NCBI RefSeq assembly: GCF_007970665.1
Contig: NZ_CP042430.1
Location: 2,108,001 to 2,172,000, forward strand
Direction of reading: 5' to 3'
Length of the DNA stretch: 64,000 bases
Source: Baekduia soli
Lineage (GTDB): Bacteria; Actinomycetota; Thermoleophilia; Solirubrobacterales; Solirubrobacteraceae
The translations under genes were made by a program, and so were the position numbers. Positions 7,162 through 17,404 of the stretch are shown one piece after another; the stretch's first letter is position 1, and every line of letters starts with the position of its first letter. Under the pieces are notes generated by a model, which worked only from the letters and a program-made list of their open reading frames with translations, ran no database searches and was not told the DNA's origin.

Positions 7162-8601
7162 TCAGGCGGCCTCGAGGACCCGCGCGCCGGCGATCGCCGG
7201 CTCGACGTCGGCGATCACGTCGCCGGCGGACGCCGTGCTCGGGCGGCGCAGGAGCAGCCAGCACGCCGCGGCGCCCGCGACGCACAGGCCGGCGCCGACC
7301 CACAGGGCGTCGTGCAGGCCCGAGACGTAGGCGGCAGGGTCGCCCTGGCCGAGCGCGGCGCCCGCGGGGATCAGCGCGCCGAGCGCGGCGACGCCGACCG
7401 CGATGCCCGCCTGGCGGAACGTGTCGCTGACGCCGGCCGCCAGGCCGCTCTGGCGCTCGGGCACCGACCCGAGCGCGACGCCGCTGATCGCCGGGTTGAA
7501 CAGCCCGGTGCCGATCATGGCCACGATCGAGCCCGGCAGGCCGATGGCCCACGACGAGTCGACCTGGGCCAGCGTCATGAGCCCGAGTCCGACGGCGACC
7601 AGGACCAGGCCGCCGCTGACCATCGCCCGCGGCGAGACGCGGTCGCCGAGCGTCGACGTCGCGGCCGAGACGAAGAACATGATCACGGTCCCCGGCAGGT
7701 ACACGAGGCCGGCCTCGATCGCCGAGAGGCCCAGGATCTGCTGGAGGTACAGCGTCACGTACAGGAACACGGCGAAGAAGGACGCGGAGATCGCGAACGC
7801 CCCCGCCTGGGCGCCGGTGAACGCACCGTTGCGGAACAGCCCGAGCGGCAGCATGGGCTCGGCGACCCGCACCTCGACGGCCAGGAAGGCGCCCAGCAGC
7901 GCGGCCGCGCCGCCCAGCTCGGCCAGGATCGCCGCGCTGCCCCAGCCCTCCTCGTTGCCGCGCAGCAGCGCGAGGATGAGCAGGAACAGGCCGCCCGAGA
8001 GCGTCAGCAGGCCGGCGAGGTCGACGCGGCGCGCCAGCGCGTCACGCGACTCGACGACGCGCGTGCGGGTGATCGCCAGGCAGGCCAGGCCGAGCGGCAG
8101 GTTGAGCAGGAAGATCCAGCGCCAGCCCAGGCCGCTGGTCAGCGCGCCGCCGACGAGCGGCCCGACGGCGAACGACGCGCCGATCGTCGCGCCGTAGGCG
8201 GCGAGGGCGCCGATCCGCTCGCGCGGGTCCGGGAACGCGTTGGCCAGCAGCGCGAGCGAGACGGCGAACATGATCGCCGCGCCGATGCCCTGAACGGCGC
8301 GTGCCGTGTTGAGGAACGTGATGTCGCCGGCCAGCGCGCACAGCAGCGACGCGCCCGTGAACAGCGCCAGACCGGCGGTGAACAGCCGCCGGCGGCCGAA
8401 GCGGTCGGCCAGCGAGCCGGCCGTCAGCACGGTGGAGGCCAGCGCGAGGGTGTAGGCGTCGACGACCCACTGCAGGCCGTGCAGGCCCGTGTGCAGGTCG
8501 GAGGCGATCTTGGAGAGCGCCGTGTTGACCACGGCGATGTCGAGCATGAGCATGGCCGTGGCCGCACAGACCACGACGAGCGTCCAGCGCTGCGTTCGCA
8601 T
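7162..8601 (-). CDS. MFS efflux transporter, DHA2 (EmrB/QacA) family, 14 TM
   Basis: A 479-residue drug/proton antiporter. It has the 14-helix layout of the DHA2 group, with motif D1 LDIAVVNTAL in helix 1, motif A GSLADRFGRRRLF after helix 2 and motif C VGPLVGGAL followed by WRWIFLLNLP in helix 5. Such pumps export lipophilic drugs or cell metabolites. No regulator is adjacent. The upstream region (8602-8776) carries a 14-bp palindrome at 8679-8692 that may be an operator. Substrate cannot be predicted. Confidence 0.88.
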   Translation of the reverse strand: MRTQRWTLVVVCAATAMLMLDIAVVNTALSKIASDLHTGLHGLQWVVDAYTLALASTVLTAGSLADRFGRRRLFTAGLALFTGASLLCALAGDITFLNTARAVQGIGAAIMFAVSLALLANAFPDPRERIGALAAYGATIGASFAVGPLVGGALTSGLGWRWIFLLNLPLGLACLAITRTRVVESRDALARRVDLAGLLTLSGGLFLLILALLRGNEEGWGSAAILAELGGAAALLGAFLAVEVRVAEPMLPLGLFRNGAFTGAQAGAFAISASFFAVFLYVTLYLQQILGLSAIEAGLVYLPGTVIMFFVSAATSTLGDRVSPRAMVSGGLVLVAVGLGLMTLAQVDSSWAIGLPGSIVAMIGTGLFNPAISGVALGSVPERQSGLAAGVSDTFRQAGIAVGVAALGALIPAGAALGQGDPAAYVSGLHDALWVGAGLCVAGAAACWLLLRRPSTASAGDVIADVEPAIAGARVLEAA

Positions 8602-8678
8602 TCGGGGAACAGCTCCTGGGGAGGGAGGGGGATGAGGGTCGTGACGTCAGCCTGCACCCCCGGCGACCCGGAGGGAAT

Positions 8679-8692
8679 TGGGGAGATCCCCA
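8679..8692. promoter_or_regulatory. 14-bp palindrome upstream of the MFS exporter
   Basis: TGGGGA-GA-TCCCCA, perfect 6-bp arms around GA, about 80 nt upstream of the MFS start and 85 nt from the end of the neighbouring oxidoreductase. It could be a regulator operator or a short terminator for a transcript crossing the gap. Confidence 0.4.
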
Positions 8693-8776
8693 GTCCGCCT
8701 CCCCGAGACGGTTGCCCGCATGGCCCGGGTGCGGGTACCCGCCCGCCGCGGGCCGGATCGGGCGCGCGGGCGACGC

Positions 8777-11016
8777 TCAGCCGGCCGCGGCGACGGCCTG
8801 CGGGCTGCGCACCGGCGCGACCTGCACCGGGATCCCGTTGAGCACCGCGGTCCCCGTCAGCGGCTCGACGAGCTCGTCGTCGGTCAGCACGTTGGAGTTG
8901 ACCCCGGCGTGGGCGCCGGCCACCGTGAGGTCGGTCCCCTCGAGGTCGTGGCCCCAGCCGTGCGGCAGCGAGACGACCCCGGGGCGGATGTCGGTCGTGA
9001 CCTCCACGGGCACGTCGACCGCCCCGACGCGCGAGCGGACCGTCGCCTGCCCGCCGTCGACCAGGCCGGTGCGCTGCGCGTCGTCGGGGTGCACGTGCAG
9101 CGTGCACCGCTGCGGCCCGCGCACGAGCATCGGCAGGTTGTGCATCCACGAGTTGTTGGACCGCAGGTCGCGGCGGCCGATGAGCACGAGCTCGGGGGCC
9201 CGGGCCGCCAGCGCCTCGTGCAGGCGCGCGACGTCGGCCAGCAGCGCGGGCGGCGCGAGCTCGATCGTGCCCGACGGCGTGCGCAGGACGCCGGGCAGGC
9301 GCGGCGCCAGCGGGCCGAGGTCGATGCCGTGGGGCGCCGCCTGCAGCGCGTCGAGCGTCAGCCCGTAGGGACCCGTGCGCAGCAGCAGGTCGACCATGCG
9401 CGCCGGCCCCATGCGGGGCGCCAGGTCGGCGAGCGCCTCCTCGGCGTCGCGCCCGTGCCACGGTGAGTGCGTGTCGCCCGTCTCGCGCCCGATCGCCGTC
9501 CGGACGATGAACTCGTCGATCGCCGCGATGTCGGCGTCCGGGCCCTGCCCCGTGACCACGCCGAGCAGGCGCAGCAGGGTCTCCCACTCGTCGGGCATGC
9601 CCTCCGGGCGCGGCAGCACCGGGGGCGACCACTTCGCCGTGTTGCGTACGGCGAAGCCCTGGAAGATGAGGTCGAAGTGCGCCTTCTCCAGCGGCGAGGG
9701 CGAGGGGAGGATGACGTCGGCGTGGCGCGTCGTCTCGTTGACGTACAGGTCGACGCTGACCATGAAGTCCAGCTCGTCCAGCGCGGCCGCCAGCCGCTCG
9801 CTGTTGGGCGTCGACAGCACCGGGTTGCCGGCGACGGTGATCAGTGCGCGCACCTGGCCCTCCCCGGGCGTCTGGATCTCCTCGGCCAGGCACGCGACGG
9901 GCAGCTCGCCGAAGACCTCGCCCAGGCCGCGCACGCGGGACGCCCAGCGGCCGAACCGCACGCCGCGGCCGCGCCCGGGCTCGCCCTTGGCGTTGGCGAG
10001 CCCCGTGGAGGGCAGCGGGAACATGGCGCCGCCGGGGCGGTCGAGGTTGCCCGTGACGACGTTGAGCACGTCGATGAGCCAGCTCGACGTCGTGCCGAAC
10101 GCCTGCGTCGTGGTGCCGATGCGGCCGTAGACGGCGGCGCTGGGCGCGGCGGCCAGCTCGCGGGCGTTGCGGCGGATTGCCCCGGGGTCCAGGCCGTGGC
10201 CTCCGCGACGGCCTCCGGCGTGAACTCCCCGGCCACGGCGCGCAGCTCGTCCAGGCCGGCGACCAGGCCCTCGGCGGCGCCCAGCGTGTCCAGGCCCTCG
10301 GCGAGGATGACCTGCAGCAGCGCCATGAGCAGCAGGGCGTCGGTGCCCGGGCGGATCGCCAGATGCTCGTCGGCCTCCTGCACCGTGCGGCTGCGACGCG
10401 GGTCGACGACGACGATGCGCCCGCCCCGCGCGCGGATGGCGCGCAGCCGCCCGCGCACGTCGGGCGCGGTCATGAGCGACCCGTTGGAGGCCATGGGGTT
10501 GGCGCCCAGGATGAGCAGGTGGTCCGTGCGGTCCAGGTCGGGGATCGCGATCGTCGTCCCGGACCCGAACATGAGCCCGGCCGCGGCCTGCTTGGGGTAC
10601 TGGTCGACGGTGCTGGCCGTGAACAGGTTCTTCGTGCCCAGCCCCTTGAGCAGCGCCCGGCCATAGACCAGGAACGCGAGCGAGTGCGAGGACGGGTTGC
10701 CGATGTAGGCGGCCACCGCGTCGCGTCCGCCCTCGCGTAGGACCGGCGTCAGCCGCCGGTCGATCTCGGCGAAGGCCTCGTCCCAGGAGGCGGTCGCGAA
10801 CGTGCCGTCGGGACGGCGGACGAGCGGCGTGCGCACGCGATCGGGGTCGTCGTGCAGCTCCTTGATCGCGACGCCCTTGGGGCAGATGAACCCGTGGCTG
10901 AAGACGTCGTCGACGTCGCCGCGCACGCGCGTGACGGTGTGGGCGGCCTCATCGACGTCGAACGCCAGCCCGCACGTCGCCTCGCACAGCGGACAGGTCC
11001 TCGACGCGACGGCCAT
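8777..11016 (-). CDS. Molybdopterin-dependent oxidoreductase, one frameshift near 10194
   Basis: Two overlapping frames encode one protein of about 746 residues. The N-terminus has the Fe4S4 ligands CPLCEATCGL and a fourth Cys in FICPKG, then molybdopterin-binding blocks such as GANPMASNGS and VVVDPRRSRT. The C-terminal frame has the MopB dinucleotide-binding domain with RRDLRSNNSWMHN. It belongs to the FdhF/NarB-like DMSO reductase superfamily; substrate unknown. Restoring one C in the GGCC at about 10192-10195 joins the frames and restores GLDPGAIRRNARE, and the whole span is one base short of a multiple of three. TAGATT lies 6 nt before the ATG. No partner subunit is adjacent. Confidence 0.8.
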
Positions 11017-11022
11017 CGGGCG

Positions 11023-11028
11023 AATCTA
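11023..11028 (-). promoter_or_regulatory. -10 element for leaderless transcription of the oxidoreductase
   Basis: TAGATT on the minus strand with exactly 6 nt to the ATG at 11016, so transcription would start at or beside the start codon. No ribosome site is visible. Confidence 0.5.
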
Positions 11029-11099
11029 CTCCGACGTCCGTCCACCCACCACGTCGCGCGGCTCAACGCGGACGGCCCGCGGCCGATCCCCGGAGGGCC

Positions 11100-12509
11100 A
11101 TGGAGGCCAAGCACGCAACGGACTGCGCGCCCTGGAAGGACAGCATCGACCCGGTCGCTGCTCGTTCCGTCGCCGGGGCCATCGACGAACTGGCGGAGTT
11201 CCCCGTCCTGGACGCGACGGTGCTCCGGGTCATCGCGCTCTGCGACGACCAGGACTCCAGCGCCGCCGACCTGGTCGAGGCGCTCGAGCAGGACGCGACG
11301 TTCGCGGCCAACCTGCTCCGGTTCTCCAACTCGGCGGCCCGCGCCCACCCGATCCGGGCCAAGACGATCCGCCAGGCCGTGATGCTCGTCGGCCGGCGCG
11401 CCCTGCGCCGCCTTGCGCTCGAGGCCGCCACCTACCGCTTCCTGGAGCGCGCCAAGGGCAACGGCCGCGCCTCCTGCGGCCAGCTCCACCTGCACGCCAT
11501 CTCCGTCGCGCTCGGCTCCGCCGCCGCCGCCGACGAGGGCCAGGTCTCGGCCGACACCGCGCACCTCGCCGGCCTGCTGCACGACGTCGGCAAGCTCGTC
11601 CTGCCCGCCGTCTTCGGCGAGGAGGAGTGCGACGCGCTCAGCCGCGAGAACCCCAGCGGCGCCGACCGCGTCCTGGCCGAGCGCGAGCGCTTCGGCATCG
11701 ACCACGCCCAGTGCGGCGCGCTGCTGGCCGAGAGCTGGGGCCTGCCCGACGAGGTCGCCTCGATCATCGCCTGGCACCACGGCGGCCCGACCGGGGTCGG
11801 CGCGCCCAACGGCGCCGTCGCCTGCGTCCAGCTGGCCGACATCGTCGCCGGGATGCTCAACGGCACCGAGGCCGACCACGCCCTGCTGGAGGTCTGCCTC
11901 GACCGCCTCGGCCTGACCGCCGACGTGCTGGACGTCCTGGCCCACCAGGTCACCCAGACCGAGAAGCGCGACGAGACCGGCGCGCTGGCGCGCCGCGTCG
12001 CCGAGCTCGAGCGCCTGTCGCAGACCGACGACCTGACCGGGCTGGCCAACCGCCGCCACTGGCTGCAGACCACGCGGGCCGCCCTGCAGGACAACGGCGG
12101 GGGCGCGATCCTCATCGTCGACGTCGACCACTTCAAGGCGGTCAACGAGCGCCACGGCTTCGCCGCCGGCGACCTCGTCCTGACCGAGCTGGCGCGGATC
12201 ATCGGCCGCCACGGCCACGCCGGGCGCCTGGGCGGCGACGAGTTCGCCCTGCTCGTGCCGGGCAACCTCGAGGAGGCCGCGCAGGCCGCGCAGCGGATCA
12301 TGGCCCAGGTCTCGGAGGTCTTCGAGGCCGGCAGCGGGCCGAAGATCGACCTGTCCATGGGCTGCGCCGCGGCGCCGACCCACGGCGACGAGCTGGCCGA
12401 CCTGCTGGAGGCGGCCGACGTGGCCCTGCTGGACGCCAAGCGCGCGGGACGCAGCCGCGCGATGATCGCCGGCGCGGAGTTCCGCGCCGACGACATCGCG
12501 GCCGCCTGA
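11100..12509 (+). CDS. HDOD-GGDEF signalling protein
   Basis: A 469-residue cytosolic protein. Residues about 25-280 form an HDOD domain with an intact HD site (GLLHDVGKLVLP) and a second histidine pair WHH. Residues about 300-455 form a GGDEF domain with the start SQTDDLTGLANRRHW and the active-site loop GGDEF, so cyclic-di-GMP synthesis is expected. HDOD domains usually relay signals without hydrolysis; the retained HD leaves a phosphohydrolase role possible. A short linker with ARRVAELERL looks like the usual signalling helix. GGAGGGCC precedes the ATG. It is a single-gene unit. Confidence 0.87.
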   Translation: MEAKHATDCAPWKDSIDPVAARSVAGAIDELAEFPVLDATVLRVIALCDDQDSSAADLVEALEQDATFAANLLRFSNSAARAHPIRAKTIRQAVMLVGRRALRRLALEAATYRFLERAKGNGRASCGQLHLHAISVALGSAAAADEGQVSADTAHLAGLLHDVGKLVLPAVFGEEECDALSRENPSGADRVLAERERFGIDHAQCGALLAESWGLPDEVASIIAWHHGGPTGVGAPNGAVACVQLADIVAGMLNGTEADHALLEVCLDRLGLTADVLDVLAHQVTQTEKRDETGALARRVAELERLSQTDDLTGLANRRHWLQTTRAALQDNGGGAILIVDVDHFKAVNERHGFAAGDLVLTELARIIGRHGHAGRLGGDEFALLVPGNLEEAAQAAQRIMAQVSEVFEAGSGPKIDLSMGCAAAPTHGDELADLLEAADVALLDAKRAGRSRAMIAGAEFRADDIAAA

Positions 12510-12548
12510 GCCTGTCCCGGCGCCCCGGTTGGGGCGAGACTGCGGGGC

Positions 12549-12827
12549 ATGCCGTCCATCGAGCGCGCCGACTGGTACGCCATCCGGCGCGCGCAGAGCA
12601 CGAGGCCGTCCACCTACACGTGCCCGCTGTGCGGGCGCCTGCTGCCGGCGATGAGCGAGCACGTGCTCATCACGCCGCTGGGCGACGGGCGCCGGCGCCG
12701 CCACGCGCACACCGCGTGCGCCGCGCGGGCCCGCCGCGCCGGGCGGCTCCCCAGCCGGGACGAGTGGCGCGCCGCGCAACCACGATCTCCCGGAATCCTG
12801 GCGCGCCTGAAAGGATGGCGGCCATGA
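12549..12827 (+). CDS. Small zinc-ribbon-like protein, 92 aa
   Basis: The central part has TYTCPLCGRLLP followed by SEHVLITPLGDG and RRRHAHTACAARAR, giving C-x2-C and H-x-H-x3-C that could coordinate zinc. The ends are basic. Its stop overlaps the ATG of the next gene (ATGA), so the two are coupled. I recognise it only as the sort of conserved small protein seen in related actinobacteria; no function is known to me. Confidence 0.65.
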   Translation: MPSIERADWYAIRRAQSTRPSTYTCPLCGRLLPAMSEHVLITPLGDGRRRRHAHTACAARARRAGRLPSRDEWRAAQPRSPGILARLKGWRP

Positions 12828-13456
12828 GCACACGGCTGTCGCTCCACACCCTGGCCCAGGCGGTCCTCAGCCCGGTGCGCACGCAGGCCACCGGCAACGA
12901 GATCTCGCTGCAGGCCCGCCCCGGCGGCTTCGGCACCCCGAAGCTCCCGCGCGGCGGGTGGGCGGCGGTCGACGGGACCGACCTCGTGCGCGTCGAGCCC
13001 GACGGCGGCGAGCGGCGCGTCCCCATCACCAGCCTGCGCGAGGCCGGCGAGTTCTTCGGGCTGGCCACGGCCGGGACGCTGCCCGAGGACCAGCTCGAGC
13101 TCGATCCCGGCGAGGCGGCCGAGATCGCCGCGGCGTTCGCGCACGGCGACGCCGCGCTGCGGATCCTGACGGCCGACGCCGGGCCGGGTGACGACGTGTC
13201 GCAGATCCAGCTGTGGCCCGAGCACTTCGACATCGCGATCGAGCTCGGCGCGGAGGGCACGCGGGCGACCTACGGGGTCTCGCCGGGCGACGAGCACCAC
13301 GACGCGCCGTACGCCTACGTCGCGCCGTGGACGCCGCACCCGCCCGACCCCGCGTGGAACGCCGACGGCTTCTTCGGCGCCCAGGCGCCGGCGGTCGACA
13401 CCGACGCGATCGTCGCCTTCTGGCGCGACCGGCGCGCCGCCCTGCTGCACACCTGA
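12824..13456 (+). CDS. Conserved-looking hypothetical protein, 210 aa
   Basis: A soluble 210-residue protein without signal peptide, starting MSTRLSLHTLAQAVLSPVR. It is acidic, rich in Asp/Ala/Pro, with a central region GEAAEIAAAFAHGDAALRIL and a C-terminal tryptophan cluster (PDPAWNADGFFG, AFWRDRRAALL). The start overlaps the stop of the zinc-ribbon gene by 4 nt, so both are probably made together. No catalytic motif or known fold is evident. Confidence 0.65.
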   Translation: MSTRLSLHTLAQAVLSPVRTQATGNEISLQARPGGFGTPKLPRGGWAAVDGTDLVRVEPDGGERRVPITSLREAGEFFGLATAGTLPEDQLELDPGEAAEIAAAFAHGDAALRILTADAGPGDDVSQIQLWPEHFDIAIELGAEGTRATYGVSPGDEHHDAPYAYVAPWTPHPPDPAWNADGFFGAQAPAVDTDAIVAFWRDRRAALLHT

Positions 13457-13476
13457 GCCAGGCCGGCGCCGGCTCA
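13454..13476. terminator. Short hairpin containing both convergent stop codons
   Basis: TGAGCC...GGCTCA arms enclose a GCCGGCGCCGGC-type core between the plus-strand hypothetical gene and the minus-strand helicase. Both TGA stops form part of the stem ends. Confidence 0.45.
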
Positions 13477-15106
13477 GCCGTCTTCCTCGGGCACGAGCAG
13501 CCCGCGCTGCAGGACGATCTCCGTCGACAGCGTGCGGTAGCCCACGCGGTCGAACACGACGGTGACCATGCCGTCCTGGAGGCGCTGCACGGTCCCCTCG
13601 CCGAAGTCGGGGTGCGCGACGCGCTCGCCGACCTCGAACGCCCCGTCGTCGGCGGCGGCGACCGCGCCGCGGCCGGCGTCGCAGACGTCGCAGTTGCCGC
13701 ACGGCGGCGTGAACGCCTCGCCGAAGTAGCCCAGCAGATAGGCGCGCCGGCAGCCGTCGTGCTCGGCGTAGCCGCGCATCATCTCCACGCGCGAGCGCTC
13801 GAAGGCCTCGCGGTCGGACTCCAGATCGCCGGCCGCGCGCAGCCCCGCGTCGACGTCGGCGCCCGCGACGGGCACGACCAGGCCGTCGTCGCCGACGTGC
13901 AGGACCCCGGCGTCGTCGAGGCGGTGCAGCGCCGTCGCCAGCCGGGAGCGCGGCAGCTCCAGGACGTCGAGCAGCTCGGCGGCGTCGACGCCCTCGGGCG
14001 CGGTGCCGACGACCCGTGCGACCCGCTCGAGCAGCGCGGGGTCGATCCGGCCCGAGGCCATGAACCGCCGCCGGCCGAGGTCCTGGGGGCGGTAGAGCAG
14101 CAGGGCGCGGGCGGGCTCGCCGTCGCGCCCGGCGCGTCCCATCTCCTGGAAGTACTCGTCCAGCGAGCCGCTGACGTCCAGGTGCGCGACCAGGCGCACG
14201 TCGGGCTTGTCGACGCCCATCCCGAAGGCGATCGTCGCGACCATGACGTCGACGTCGCCGCCGTCGGCCATGAACCCCTCCTGGGCGGCCTCGCGCTCGC
14301 GGCGGCGCATGCCGCCGTGGTAGGCGGCGGCGTGCACGCCGTGGGCGACGAGGTCGGCGGCGATCCGCTCGGCGCGCTTCTGGGTCGCGACGTAGACGAT
14401 CGCCGCGCCGTCGGTCGCGGCGACGTTCTCCAGCAGCGCCTGCTCCTTGTCGTCCTCCTCGCGGAACGTGCGCACCCCGAGCCAGATGTTGGGGCGGTCG
14501 AAGCCCTTGACGATGATCTCGGGATCGCGGAGCTCAAGGCGCTGGACGATCTCCTCGCGCACCGGCGGCGCGGCCGTCGCGGTCAGCGCGAGGATCGGCG
14601 GCCGGCCGAGGGCCTCGGCGGCGGCGGCCAGCTCGAGGTAGTCCGGGCGGAAGTCGTGGCCCCACTGGCTGACGCAGTGGGCCTCGTCGACGACGAAGAG
14701 CGACGGGTGCAGGGCGCGCAGCCGCTCGCGGGTCTCGTGGGAGGCCAGCTGCTCGGGGCCAGGAGGACGAACTCGGTCTCGCCGGCCTCCAGCGCGCGGA
14801 GCACCTCCTCACGGCGGGCGTGCGTCAGCGTTGAGTTCAGCTCGGCGGCCTCGCCCCCTCGGCCTGCTGGACCTGGTCGCGCTGCAGCGCGATGAGCGGG
14901 GAGACGACGACGGTCGGCCCCGGCAGGAACCAGCCCGCGAGCTGGTAGATCGCCGACTTGCCCGAGCCCGTCGCCATGACGACCAGCGCGTCGCGGGGAT
15001 GAGCGGGGTCGGTGACGGCCAGGACGCCCTCGAGCTGGCCCGGGCGCAGCTCGTCGTGCCCGAGCTGCTCGCGGGCGGCGGCCCGGATCTGGTCGGCGCT
15101 GGGCAC
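13474..15106 (-). CDS. RecQ-family DNA helicase, two single-base frameshifts
   Basis: Three frames add up to one superfamily-2 helicase of about 545 residues. The first (GTG 15106) has the Q-motif area, motif I ATGSGKSAIYQL and SPLIALQRDQ. The middle one has AELNSTLTHARREEVL. The last has DEAHCVSQWGHDFRPDY, TATAAPPVREEI, FDRPNIWLG, GMGVDKPDVR, EMGRAGRDG and the RQC zinc cysteines CGNCDVC. One extra C in the C5 run at 14854-14858 and one extra G in the G4 run at 14755-14758 restore a continuous protein. Unusually for RecQ, no HRDC domain follows. TAGGGT lies 11 nt before the GTG. Confidence 0.8.
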
Positions 15107-15169
15107 GGGTGCGCCATACCCTAGACCGGGCGCGCGCAACGCCCGCGGGCGCGCCTATCCTCGGAGCCG

Positions 15170-17068
15170 GTGTCGACGACATCGTCATCGGAGGACCGCC
15201 GCAGCCGCCTGGCCGAGCAGCGCCGCAACCTGCCCGACGGGCCGGGCGTCTACCTGTTCCGCGACGAGCGCCAGAAGGTGATCTACGTCGGCAAGGCCAA
15301 GTCGATCAAGAAGCGCGTGGCCAGCCACTTCTCCAACCCGGTGACGCGCGGCGCGTTCCAGATGGTCGACGCCATCGACGGCGTCGAGTTCATCCTGGTC
15401 TCCTCCGAGACCGAGGCCCTGCTGGTCGAGCAGAACTTCATCAAGCAGTACCAGCCGCAGTTCAACATCCGGCTGCGCGACGACAAGTCCTATCCCTACA
15501 TCGCGATCTCGATGGACGAGCCGTTCCCGCGCGTCTACTTCACGCGCGAGCGCCACCGCAAGACGCGGCTCTACTTCGGGCCCTACTCGAGCGCGAAGCG
15601 GACGCGGTCGACGCTGGAGACGCTGGGCAAGGTCTTCCAGTACCGCTCGTGCAACGGGGCCGAGCCCGGCCGGCGGTCGGGCTCGCCGTGCCTGGACTAC
15701 TACATCAAGCGCTGCGGGGCGCCCTGCGTCGACTACGGCGTCGACCGCGCGCAGTACATGGAGTCCATCGACGGCGTCCGCGCGTTCCTGTCGGGGCGCT
15801 ACCGCGAGATCGAGCGCGACCTCGAGGTACGGATGAAGTCCGCCGCCGCCGCGCAGGAGTTCGAGCAGGCGGCGCTGGAGCGCAACCGGCTGGCCGCGGT
15901 GCGGTCGCTGCTGCAGAAGCAGCGCGTGGCCAGCGAGTCGCACGGCTCGGCCGACGTCGTCGCGGTCGCCGCCGACGGCACCGACGCCAACGCCCAGGTC
16001 TTCCAGCTGCGCGACGGGGTCCTCTCCGACCGCCAGTCGTTCTACCTCGACAACATCCAGGAGGGCGGGATCGGCGAGGTCGCCCAGGAGTTCCTGTTGC
16101 AGTACTACGGCGAGGCCACCGTCATCCCGCCCCAGGTCATCGTCCAGCCCGAGGTCGAGGACCTGGAGCCGCTGGCCGAGCTGCTGACCGAGCGCCGGGG
16201 GGCGGGCGTCGAGGTGCGCACGGCCGAGCGCGGCGACAAGCGCCGGCTCCTGGACCTCGCCGAGCGCAACGCCCGCCTCGCGCTCGACCAGGAGCGGCTG
16301 AAGGCCGAGCGGTCGCGCCAGCAGCGCGTGGTCGCGCTCGACGACCTCCAGGAGGTCCTCGGGCTCGACGCGCTGCCGCTGCGGGTCGAGTGCTTCGACA
16401 TCTCCAACCTCATGGGGACGCACACCGTCGCGTCGATGGTCGTCTTCGAGGGCGGCGCGCCGAAGAAGGCCGACTACCGGCGCTTCACGATCCGGGGTGG
16501 GGAGGAGGGCGTCCCCGACGACTTCGCCTCCATGTCGGAGGTGCTGTCGCGGCGGCTGGCCAACTGGGAGCGCCAGCAGGACCTCTCGCCGCACGACCCC
16601 GACCGCAACGAGTCGTTCGCGACGCTGCCCAACCTCATCGTCATCGACGGCGGCAAGGGCCAGCTCTCCGCCGGCGTGGAGGCGCTGCGCGGGTTCCTGG
16701 ACCGCGGGGTCGCGGTCGTGTCGCTGGCCAAGCGCATCGAGGAGGTCTTCGTCCCCGGCCGCGCCGACCCGATCGTGCTGGGGCACGACACGCCGGCGCT
16801 CCAGCTCCTGCAGCGCGTGCGCGACGAGGCGCACCGGTTCGCGATCACCCACCACCGCACCCGGCGCGACCGTGCCATGACGACGTCGGTCCTCGACGAC
16901 CTGCCGGGCATCGGCGAGGCGCGCAAGCGCACGCTGCTGCACCACTTCGGCTCGCCCGACGCCGTGCTGGAGGCGACGCGCGAGCAGCTCGAGGCCGTCC
17001 CGGGCCTCCCGGGCAAGACGGCCCGCGACCTCTACACGTTCCTGCACCGGACGCGGACGGGGCGGTAG
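15170..17068 (+). CDS. uvrC: UvrABC system protein C (excinuclease subunit)
   Basis: A 632-residue nucleotide-excision-repair nuclease that makes the 3' and 5' incisions with UvrB. It contains the GIY-YIG domain (GPGVYLFRDE, IYVGKAKSIKKRV; about 20-100), a UVR helix pair (about 205-240), the RNase H-like 5' nuclease with FDISNLMGTHTV and VIDGGKGQLSAG, and C-terminal HhH motifs (DLPGIGEARKRTLL). Length is normal. TATCCT lies 8 nt before the GTG, so the mRNA is probably leaderless. The gene is followed by a gap of 336 nt. Confidence 0.95.
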   Translation: MSTTSSSEDRRSRLAEQRRNLPDGPGVYLFRDERQKVIYVGKAKSIKKRVASHFSNPVTRGAFQMVDAIDGVEFILVSSETEALLVEQNFIKQYQPQFNIRLRDDKSYPYIAISMDEPFPRVYFTRERHRKTRLYFGPYSSAKRTRSTLETLGKVFQYRSCNGAEPGRRSGSPCLDYYIKRCGAPCVDYGVDRAQYMESIDGVRAFLSGRYREIERDLEVRMKSAAAAQEFEQAALERNRLAAVRSLLQKQRVASESHGSADVVAVAADGTDANAQVFQLRDGVLSDRQSFYLDNIQEGGIGEVAQEFLLQYYGEATVIPPQVIVQPEVEDLEPLAELLTERRGAGVEVRTAERGDKRRLLDLAERNARLALDQERLKAERSRQQRVVALDDLQEVLGLDALPLRVECFDISNLMGTHTVASMVVFEGGAPKKADYRRFTIRGGEEGVPDDFASMSEVLSRRLANWERQQDLSPHDPDRNESFATLPNLIVIDGGKGQLSAGVEALRGFLDRGVAVVSLAKRIEEVFVPGRADPIVLGHDTPALQLLQRVRDEAHRFAITHHRTRRDRAMTTSVLDDLPGIGEARKRTLLHHFGSPDAVLEATREQLEAVPGLPGKTARDLYTFLHRTRTGR

Positions 17069-17404
17069 GCGGGGGCCGAGGCGCGCCGCGCGGCGCGTCG
17101 GGCCCGGGCGTCCGCGGTCGTCCGCCGACGTGGCCGGGGGCCGATGGCGCGTTGGCGGGGCATGACCCCACCTTCGCGCCATCGGATCGTCCGGTGAGCG
17201 CCGACGTGCCACGACGACCTCCGCGGACGACCGGCGGCGGCGGGGCGCCGCGGCTCGGCGTCGTCGTCGACGGCGGCATCGTGCCGCTCGGGCGCTGGGG
17301 CGCCGGGGCCGGGCTGCCGCCGGGCTTCGCCCCGCCGGGCCGCTGAGCCGACGCGGGCGCGCGTGACCGCGGCGGCGCGCCCGCGCACGGCACAATGGCG
17401 GCCA
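17069..17404. other. Intergenic stretch, no supported gene
   Basis: 336 nt between uvrC and the pyrophosphatase. A Pro/Gly-rich frame at 17193-17346 exists but has no ribosome site or family feature. CACAAT 8 nt before the GTG at 17405 is a weak -10 candidate for the pyrophosphatase. Confidence 0.5.

Noticed and set aside
14809-15117. ATG at 15117 as start of the RecQ-like helicase
   Set aside because: It is in the wrong frame for the helicase motifs; the GTG at 15106 is in frame with ATGSGKS.
17193-17346. Small GTG frame of about 50 codons between uvrC and the pyrophosphatase
   Set aside because: Gly/Pro-rich, no ribosome site or family; typical of chance frames at this GC content.
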